A stretch of 5,175 nucleotides of DNA. It comes from Pseudomonadota bacterium. Lineage in GTDB: Bacteria > Pseudomonadota > Gammaproteobacteria > Burkholderiales > JABEVD01. The stretch lies in assembly GCA_021811205.1 (NCBI GenBank), contig JAJZPK010000161.1, positions 1 to 5,175 on the forward strand, written 5' to 3'. Shown in pieces: positions 1-4,271 of this stretch (position 1 is the first letter of the stretch; the number at the start of each line of letters is the position of its first letter). The notes below the pieces were generated by a model. The model worked only from the letters and a program-made list of their open reading frames with translations, ran no database searches and was not told the DNA's origin. Both the position numbers and the translations under genes were made by a program.

Positions 1-162
1 GATGCGCTGGTATTGGTGACGGAATGGAAGGCGTTCAGGACGCCGGATTTTTCCTTCATGGAAGAAGTGATGAAGGGACGCGTGATCTTCGACGGGCGCA
101 ACGTGTACGAACCTGAAAAGATCGGAAAGCTCGGATTCGCCTATTACGGCGTGGGCAGGTAG
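1..162 (+). CDS. ugd: UDP-glucose 6-dehydrogenase, C-terminal 53 residues (partial)
   Basis: The window opens inside this gene; only the last 53 codons and a TAG stop are present. The visible peptide has two hallmarks of the C-terminal UDP-binding domain of UDP-glucose/GDP-mannose dehydrogenases: a VTEWKAFRTPDF segment (residues 6-17 of the fragment), followed by IFDGRNVYEP (about 34-43). Family members oxidise UDP-glucose to UDP-glucuronate in the cytoplasm with two NAD+ per turnover, supplying acidic sugar for EPS. The TEW-x-x-FR and DGRN motifs favour UDP-glucose dehydrogenase, but GDP-mannose or UDP-N-acetyl-mannosamine dehydrogenases share this fold, and the catalytic domain is outside the window. 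Only 12 bp separate its stop from the next gene's start, so the two are probably co-transcribed. Confidence 0.9.
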   Translation, partial: DALVLVTEWKAFRTPDFSFMEEVMKGRVIFDGRNVYEPEKIGKLGFAYYGVGR

Positions 163-174
163 TGTGCGGATTCC

Positions 175-1401
175 ATGCGGCTGATAATTTATGCGATCAA
201 CTATTATCCTGAACTAACGGGGATAGGCAAGTATACGGGTGAAATGGCCGAATGGCTGGTCAAACGCGGTCACGAAGTCAGGATGGTAACGGCGCCGCCG
301 TATTATCCGCAATGGTCGGTCGGAGAAGGATATTCAGGCGGGAAATATGTCCGTGAGAAAATCCGGGGCGTCGATGTCCTGAGGTGCCCATTATGGGTTC
401 CTCCCAAGCCTTCCGGGTTGAAGCGCATCATCCACCTGGCAAGTTTTGCGATGACGAGCTTGCCGGTGATGCTTCGGCAAATATTCTGGAAGCCGGACAT
501 TGTTTTCGTCGTTGAGCCCCCGCTTTTCTGCGCTCCCGGAGCATGGCTGGTATCGAGACTCAGCGGAGCGCGGGCTTGGCTGCATATTCAGGATTTCGAG
601 GTGGATGCGGCCTTCGAGCTGGGAATTCTTGCGCCTGGCAGGCTGCAGGATTTGGTCTTTTTCCTCGAAAAGATTTTGATGAAGCGTTTCGATGGAGTTT
701 CAACGATATCGAACAGGATGCTGCAAAGACTGTTGGGGAAGGGGGTCGATTCCGGGAAAACCTTTCTTTTTCCGAATTGGGTGGATACGGAATCGATCTA
801 TCCTTTGGACGGCAGTCCGATGAGAAACGAGCTTGGCATTTCTCGAGAAGAGATTGTTTGCCTCTATTCCGGAAACATGGGTGAGAAGCAGGGGATCGAA
901 ATCCTCGTCGAGGCTGCGCATCTCCTCAGGCGCGAAAAGAATATAAGATTCGTGTTTTGCGGCAATGGGGCGGCAAGAGAAAGGATTTTCGAGTCGGCGC
1001 GGCATCTCGACAGCATTGCATGGCTCCCTCTGCAGCCGCAGAGCAAGCTCAACGATCTGCTTAATCTTGCCGACATACACCTGTTGCCGCAGCGTTCTGA
1101 TGCGGCCGATCTTGTCATGCCATCCAAGCTCACCGGTATGCTCGCGAGCGGCAGGCCGGTCGTCGCTACGGTGGGTTCGGGCACCGAGATTGCGCACGTA
1201 CTTGAGCTCTGCGGGAGGATTGTACCGCCGGGTGATGGCGAAGCACTGGCAGCTGCGATCCTCGAGCTCTCCAAAGACAGGGCGACCAGGGAGTCTCTAG
1301 GGAGAGAGGCGAGGGTTCATGCGCTGGAACATCTCGGGATGGATGCGGTGCTCATGAAGTTCGAGGAGACCATTCTTGGGAATGTAATGCCAGTGCAATG
1401 A
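175..1401 (+). CDS. wcaI: WcaI-type colanic acid/EPS glycosyltransferase (GT4)
   Basis: This 408-residue protein is almost the length of E. coli WcaI (about 407). As I recall that sequence, they match along their length: YAINYYPELTGIGKYTGE at residues 6-23, APPYYPQW at 40-47, HIQDFEVD at 137-144, YSGNMGEKQG at 231-240 and PSKLTGMLASGRPV at 316-329. The layout is that of a two-Rossmann-domain GT-B enzyme of family GT4, with the acceptor side N-terminal and the nucleotide-sugar side C-terminal. No signal peptide is seen; it should act at the cytoplasmic face of the inner membrane, extending an undecaprenyl-linked sugar. In colanic acid synthesis WcaI is assigned an early fucosyl transfer, but donor specificity cannot be read here and may differ. 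The ATG at 175 gives the conserved family N-terminus; the ribosome site before it is weak (GCGGA at 166-170). The gene appears somewhat less GC-rich than the genes at the right end of the window. Confidence 0.9.
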   Translation: MRLIIYAINYYPELTGIGKYTGEMAEWLVKRGHEVRMVTAPPYYPQWSVGEGYSGGKYVREKIRGVDVLRCPLWVPPKPSGLKRIIHLASFAMTSLPVMLRQIFWKPDIVFVVEPPLFCAPGAWLVSRLSGARAWLHIQDFEVDAAFELGILAPGRLQDLVFFLEKILMKRFDGVSTISNRMLQRLLGKGVDSGKTFLFPNWVDTESIYPLDGSPMRNELGISREEIVCLYSGNMGEKQGIEILVEAAHLLRREKNIRFVFCGNGAARERIFESARHLDSIAWLPLQPQSKLNDLLNLADIHLLPQRSDAADLVMPSKLTGMLASGRPVVATVGSGTEIAHVLELCGRIVPPGDGEALAAAILELSKDRATRESLGREARVHALEHLGMDAVLMKFEETILGNVMPVQ

Positions 1402-1448
1402 AGATTATGGAAAATAGTGCAATCTGTTTATAATTACAAAAATAGTGC
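1392..1448 (+). repeat. Short direct repeats AGTGC/AATAGTGC around the -10 box
   Basis: AGTGC occurs at 1392-1396, 1416-1420 and 1444-1448, with start-to-start distances of 24 and 28 bp. The last two copies are extended to AATAGTGC (1413-1420 and 1441-1448), and the first two share AGTGCAAT. The first copy lies in the last codons of the WcaI-like gene. Just after the third copy's core is a small inverted repeat, TGCTT-GAA-AAGCA (1446-1458). The arrangement resembles a multi-site operator bracketing the TATAAT box, but short matches can arise by chance. Confidence 0.35.
1407..1434 (+). promoter_or_regulatory. Putative promoter of the WcaJ-like gene
   Basis: A perfect sigma-70 -10 hexamer, TATAAT, lies at 1429-1434 in the 91-bp gap after the WcaI-like gene. 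No good -35 hexamer is found 16-18 bp upstream (TATGGA is the 17-bp candidate). Instead the stretch ATGGAAAATAGTGC at 1407-1420 sits 8 bp before the -10 box. A near copy lies 7 bp before a -10-like TATGAT in front of the YjbE-like gene. This could be an activator site that replaces the -35. Initiation would fall near 1441 and give a leader of about 50 nt. The promoter role is inferred from sequence only. Confidence 0.5.
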
Positions 1449-1492
1449 TTGAAAAGCATAGGCATGATTAAGATACCGAAGGGAAGTTAGTC

Positions 1493-2878
1493 GTGGCGCA
1501 TACGTCCGGAGGGTTGCTCCGTCCTCATTCGAGCAGGCTGGCCGTTTTCAACCGCGTCCTGGACGCCTACCTCATCTGGGAGTCGATGCGCTTCGTCTGC
1601 ATTTTTTACAATGTCAGCTTTTCCAGTCTCTATGCCGGGCAGGCAGTGCTTGGAGTGGGGAGCTTTCTTTTCTTCGCCGAGATGAGGGGGATCTATTCCT
1701 CCTGGCGTCTGATCTCGAAAAAGGATCTTTTTTTCAAGGTGCTGCAGACGTGGCTCATCGTGGTGTCTCTCGTCGTCGGGCTGGATTTCCTGGCGAGGGC
1801 GGTCATCAGCTTTTCTCTCGCCACTCTCGCCACCTGGTTCATCGCTGCCCCTGCCGTTCTGATTCTCCAGCGCTTCATGGTCTACGCGATACTGAGGGAA
1901 GCCAGAGGCAAGGGGTGGAATTCGAGAAGCCTGGCCATCATAGGCGACGGGAAGAATACGCAGAAGCTCGTGGACTGGGTCAGCCACGCTGAATGGATGG
2001 GGCTCAAGCTCGTCGGCATCTACGAGGACAGGAAGGAGCAGGGAGGTACAGCCGGTTCCGTCGAAATGCTCGTCGAGGATGCGAAACGGGGAATGATCGA
2101 TTATGTCTATGTTGCGCTCCCCATGCGTGCGGAGCAGCGGATCGTCGAGATCGTCAATGCGCTGTCCGATACCACCGCATCCGTCTACATCATGCCCGAC
2201 TCGTTTGTTTTCGACCTGATGCACGCAAGATGGATCAACATGGGCGGGATTCCCATGGTGAGCGTCTTCGAGAGCCCATTCTATGGCGTGGACGGCTGGA
2301 TGAAGCGCATCGAGGATCTCGTCTTGGGCATCCTGATCCTGGCGATCATCGCGATCCCCATGATTTTCATCGCGATTGGCGTGAAGCTCACGTCAAAAGG
2401 CCCTGTTCTGTTCAAGCAGAGGCGCTACGGGCTCAACGGGAACGTAGTGGAAGTCTGGAAATTCAGGAGCATGACCTGCTGCGAGGACGGACCGGATGTT
2501 CCTCAGGCGCAGATGAACGATAGTCGGGTCACGCCTTTCGGCGCCTTCCTGAGAAAAACTTCGCTCGACGAGCTGCCCCAGTTCATCAATGTGCTGCAGG
2601 GGCGCATGTCCATTGTGGGGCCCCGCCCGCATGCGGTATCCCACAATGAACAGTACAGGCGCCTTATCCACGGTTACATGCTCAGGCACAAGGTGAAGCC
2701 GGGCATTACGGGATGGGCGCAGATCAACGGTTGGCGAGGTGAGACCGAGACGATCGATAAGATGAAGGCGAGGGTCGAGCATGACCTCTACTACATCCAG
2801 AACTGGTCGCTTTGGTTCGACATTAAGATCATCTTGTTGACCTTGTTCAAAGGCTTTGTCGGGAAAGGCGTTTACTGA
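1493..2878 (+). CDS. wcaJ: Undecaprenyl-phosphate glucose-1-phosphate transferase (WcaJ type)
   Basis: This 461-residue protein fits the large polyprenyl-phosphate phosphoglycosyltransferases (E. coli WcaJ is about 464). It would transfer a hexose-1-phosphate, typically glucose-1-phosphate from UDP-glucose, to undecaprenyl phosphate and so start each EPS repeat unit at the inner membrane. The N-terminal third has several hydrophobic segments. A Rossmann-like region follows, starting near SLAIIGDGKN (about residue 145). A hydrophobic segment at about 276-297 holds a central proline (P289), as in the re-entrant helix of this family. The catalytic domain carries FKQRRYG, WKFRSM, TSLDELPQF with the predicted D359-E360 catalytic pair, GPRPHAV at 376-382 and VKPGITGWAQINGWRGET. 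The GTG start at 1493 is chosen because GAAGGGAAG at 1478-1486 lies 6 nt upstream and the family N-terminus follows at once. Glucose specificity is inferred from the WcaJ-like motif set; galactose is possible. Confidence 0.93.
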   Translation: MAHTSGGLLRPHSSRLAVFNRVLDAYLIWESMRFVCIFYNVSFSSLYAGQAVLGVGSFLFFAEMRGIYSSWRLISKKDLFFKVLQTWLIVVSLVVGLDFLARAVISFSLATLATWFIAAPAVLILQRFMVYAILREARGKGWNSRSLAIIGDGKNTQKLVDWVSHAEWMGLKLVGIYEDRKEQGGTAGSVEMLVEDAKRGMIDYVYVALPMRAEQRIVEIVNALSDTTASVYIMPDSFVFDLMHARWINMGGIPMVSVFESPFYGVDGWMKRIEDLVLGILILAIIAIPMIFIAIGVKLTSKGPVLFKQRRYGLNGNVVEVWKFRSMTCCEDGPDVPQAQMNDSRVTPFGAFLRKTSLDELPQFINVLQGRMSIVGPRPHAVSHNEQYRRLIHGYMLRHKVKPGITGWAQINGWRGETETIDKMKARVEHDLYYIQNWSLWFDIKIILLTLFKGFVGKGVY

Positions 2879-2898
2879 CGAATGAATTTTTGTTGAAA

Positions 2899-2940
2899 AT
2901 GGCAATAGTGCCTTGCGTTATGATAAAACTCGTGTATATT
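2899..2940 (+). promoter_or_regulatory. Putative promoter of the YjbE-like gene
   Basis: The 96-bp gap before the YjbE-like gene is AT-rich and holds two promoter readings. One is TTGCGT (2913-2918), 16 bp, then TATATT (2935-2940), which would start transcription near 2947. The other uses TATGAT (2919-2924) as the -10 box, preceded 7 bp upstream by AATAGTGC (2904-2911). The second mimics the layout before the WcaJ-like gene. The 12-bp GGCA-ATAG-TGCC (2901-2912) is also an imperfectly spaced palindrome that a dimeric regulator could read. No terminator is apparent between the WcaJ-like gene and this site, so read-through from upstream is also possible. Confidence 0.45.
2904..2911 (+). repeat. 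AATAGTGC motif, copy upstream of the YjbE-like gene
   Basis: The octamer is identical to the copies at 1413-1420 and 1441-1448. With its left flank it forms ATGGCAATAGTGC (2899-2911), matching ATGGAAAATAGTGC (1407-1420) apart from one inserted base and one substitution. Its position 7 bp from a -10-like hexamer parallels the first promoter. Confidence 0.4.
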
Positions 2941-2962
2941 TGCACTCATGGAAAACCAGACT

Positions 2963-2970
2963 AAGGGGAG
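2963..2970 (+). promoter_or_regulatory. Ribosome binding site deciding the YjbE-like start
   Basis: AAGGGGAG lies 4 nt before the ATG at 2975. An in-frame ATG at 2948 has no such purine-rich sequence at a useful distance. Starting there would also put nine polar residues (MENQTKGSS) in front of an otherwise normal signal peptide. The site therefore supports translation from 2975. Confidence 0.7.
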
Positions 2971-2974
2971 CAGC

Positions 2975-3559
2975 ATGAAGAAGATTGCAGTAGTTTTGAT
3001 GGCTTTGTACGGATTGTCGACCGCGCCTCTCGTGATGGCGCAGCCCGGCATCGGTGGCGTGCCGCAAATTGATACCGTTGGCGGTGGTCAGGGCGGTGGT
3101 GAAGGTGCCGGCGGTGGCCAAGGTGCCGGCGGTGCGGGCGGCGGTGGCGGTGCGGGCGGCGGCGCAGGCGCAGGCGGTGGTGCGGGCGGCGGCGCAGGCG
3201 CAGGCGGTGGTGCTGGCGGCGGCGCAGGCGCGGGTGGTGCTGGCGGCGCAGGTGCTGGTGCCGGAGCGGGCGCAGGTGCCGGAGCGGGCGCAGGTGCCGG
3301 AGCGGGCGCAGGTGCTGGTGCAGCGGGTGCTGGTGCTGCAGCAGGCGCAGGCGTGGCTGGCGGCGCTGTGGCGGGCGCGGCGGGCGCTGCTGCTGGTCTG
3401 GGAGCGACCGGCGCGGCCTTTGCCATCGGCGGCCTGGGCGTGCTTGGCGCGGGCATCGCATCAGTTGCCTCCGGCGTCTCCCAGAATCCCATCCCGGGAA
3501 CGACCGTCGGAACGACGCCTTCCACCGGTACGACTACCGGAACCGGAACGGCTCAATAA
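2975..3559 (+). CDS. yjbE: Secreted Gly/Ala-repeat protein, YjbE/GfcA-like
   Basis: From the ATG at 2975 the product has 194 residues. Residues 1-22 form a signal peptide (MKKIAVV, hydrophobic core, LVMA then Q23), so it should leave the cytoplasm through Sec; no lipobox cysteine is present. Residues 36-126 are almost only glycine and alanine with a few Q and one E. They include a 10-residue AGGGAGAGGG-type unit about three times (60-89) and then alternating GA. Residues 127-169 are a more hydrophobic A/G/V/L/I segment that could insert in or associate with membrane. Residues 170-194 form a Thr/Gly-rich tail ending GTGTAQ. Signal, A/G/V segment and Thr-rich tail ending in Q match E. coli YjbE (about 80 residues) as I recall it, and the next genes are YjbF- and YjbG/H-like, so I read it as a YjbE/GfcA homologue expanded by the repeat. 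YjbE/GfcA have no firmly known biochemical role. A surface or matrix-associated structural protein is my inference. Confidence 0.72.
   Translation: MKKIAVVLMALYGLSTAPLVMAQPGIGGVPQIDTVGGGQGGGEGAGGGQGAGGAGGGGGAGGGAGAGGGAGGGAGAGGGAGGGAGAGGAGGAGAGAGAGAGAGAGAGAGAGAGAGAAGAGAAAGAGVAGGAVAGAAGAAAGLGATGAAFAIGGLGVLGAGIASVASGVSQNPIPGTTVGTTPSTGTTTGTGTAQ
3151..3240 (+). repeat. 30-bp tandem repeat, about three copies
   Basis: The blocks 3151-3180 and 3181-3210 are identical 30-mers. The block 3211-3240 is a third, diverged copy with a few substitutions. The period is ten codons, so the frame is kept, and each unit encodes a rotation of AGGGAGAGGG. Identity at the DNA level, including synonymous positions, points to recent duplication by slippage or unequal recombination. 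Confidence 0.9.
3257..3310 (+). repeat. 18-bp tandem repeat, three perfect copies
   Basis: The unit GGTGCCGGAGCGGGCGCA occurs at 3257-3274, 3275-3292 and 3293-3310 without mismatch. Each copy encodes GAGAGA. The period is six codons, so copy-number change alters protein length without shifting the frame. It is a separate array from the 30-bp one just upstream, so the Gly/Ala region grew by at least two different duplication units. Confidence 0.93.
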
Positions 3560-3574
3560 TAGCTGATTCGGCGA

Positions 3575-3609
3575 GAAGGCCGCCCCGCCGGCAAGGCGGG
3601 GCGGTCTTC
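3575..3609 (+). terminator. Strong hairpin, likely intrinsic terminator or attenuator
   Basis: The left arm at 3575-3589 (GAAGGCCGCCCCGCC) pairs with the right arm at 3595-3609 (GGCGGGGCGGTCTTC) over 15 bp, with one G-U pair and a 5-nt loop GGCAA. TTGTTG follows, so the U-tract is short and interrupted. The hairpin begins 16 bp after the YjbE-like stop and ends 30 bp before the next start. It may end most transcripts after the repeat-protein gene, protect its mRNA 3' end, or let part of transcription through to the next two genes. No convincing new promoter is visible between it and 3639. Confidence 0.8.
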
Positions 3610-3638
3610 TTGTTGCCTCAATTCCCTGAAAGTCCGGT

Positions 3639-4271
3639 TTGAACAGAAGCCTTATTGGCGTGTTGCTCGCGCTCTTCCTGTCTTCCTGTTCGGTCATGGA
3701 CAACCCCACGCTCAAAACCTTCAGCCATGTGTTTCCTTTTCTTGAAGGCAAACCCGTCATCCGCAAGGCCGATCCGAATTACCGCTATATCGAAGTGAAG
3801 TTTCGCGGACAGGTCGGCTTCATGGCCTCAAGCAGCCGCTATTCCGATTCCGAGCAGTACTGGTTCAGTTCAGTCGGGGAAGTGCTCGCCATGCAGGATG
3901 GGCGCCTCAAGCTGGCCACCGGGCTGGGGGTCGAATGGCGCCACGTCGCGCTCCCCAAACTGCCCTCCTGGACGGCTCTCGCCAAATCGGACAAGCCGTA
4001 TGAGTGGACGCGGGTCAGGGATGTCATGCCGGGATACAAATACGGCGTCCAGGACCATCTCGTCCTGGAAAAAACTGAGGCGCCTGGCGGGAGCGGATAC
4101 GACGGGGATCCGGAAAATCTCGTCTGGTTCAGGGAAACCGATCGCTCAGGCAATCCCTTGCCGCCTGCAACCTATGCGTACGATCCGGCAAGGAACAGGA
4201 TCGTTTACGGCGAGACCTGCCTGTCCAACGATTTCTGCTTCTCATGGCAGGAATGGCGGGGAGACAAATGA
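3639..4271 (+). CDS. yjbF: YjbF/GfcB-family outer-membrane lipoprotein
   Basis: This 210-residue protein is close in length to E. coli YjbF (about 212). It begins with a lipoprotein signal: a short N-region with arginine, a hydrophobic core, and lipobox LSSC with C17 as the lipidated cysteine. The next residues are SVM, with no Asp at +2, so sorting to the outer membrane is expected. The mature part resembles YjbF/GfcB in pattern, notably YIEVKFRGQVGFMA (about 51-64) and the strand VGEVLAMQDGRLKLATGLG (about 79-97). Two cysteines near the C-terminus (C194, C200) could form a disulfide in the periplasm. The start is a TTG at 3639: an in-frame stop lies at 3627-3629, and the only other early start, GTG 3660, would lose the positively charged N-region. 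The ribosome site is weak (GAAAG at 3628-3632). Its stop overlaps the next start by 4 nt. The family is tied to EPS/group 4 capsule production, but its molecular role is not settled. Confidence 0.85.
   Translation: MNRSLIGVLLALFLSSCSVMDNPTLKTFSHVFPFLEGKPVIRKADPNYRYIEVKFRGQVGFMASSSRYSDSEQYWFSSVGEVLAMQDGRLKLATGLGVEWRHVALPKLPSWTALAKSDKPYEWTRVRDVMPGYKYGVQDHLVLEKTEAPGGSGYDGDPENLVWFRETDRSGNPLPPATYAYDPARNRIVYGETCLSNDFCFSWQEWRGDK

Noticed and set aside
700..1274. Minus-strand and shifted frames over the WcaI-like gene
   Set aside because: They are shadows of a well-supported glycosyltransferase; no motif or start signal supports them.
1449..1477. TTGAAA (1449-1454) with GATACC (1472-1477) as a second promoter of the WcaJ-like gene
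   Set aside because: The -10 match is only 3 of 6, and initiation would fall within the ribosome site or at the start codon.
1487..2224. Minus-strand frame of 245 residues opposite the WcaJ-like gene
   Set aside because: It lies antisense to a clearly recognised enzyme, its product is rich in charged residues, His and Pro with no recognisable motif, and the opposite strand explains the sequence fully.
2900..2917. Sigma-54 promoter suggested by TGGCAATAGTGCCTTGC
   Set aside because: The GG and GC elements are 12 bp apart instead of the required 10, and the flanking consensus bases are poor.
2948..2974. Upstream ATG at 2948 as the start of the YjbE-like gene
   Set aside because: It has no Shine-Dalgarno sequence and would place MENQTKGSS before the signal peptide; ATG 2975 has AAGGGGAG 4 nt upstream.
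3151..3310. Tandem repeats as a CRISPR array
   Set aside because: The repeats are directly adjacent with no unique spacers and lie inside a coding frame.
3080..3352. Gly/Ala array read as a PE_PGRS-like protein or a silk homologue
   Set aside because: The similarity is only compositional. The signal peptide, tail and neighbours point to the YjbE/GfcA family instead.
3088..3525. Long minus-strand frame encoding an Ala/Pro-only product, plus another minus-strand frame (2961-3461) and a plus-strand shifted frame (3054-3566) over the same repeat
   Set aside because: A GGN/GCN repeat has no stops in any frame, so long frames arise automatically. Only the 2975 frame has a ribosome site, a signal peptide and a family-like tail.
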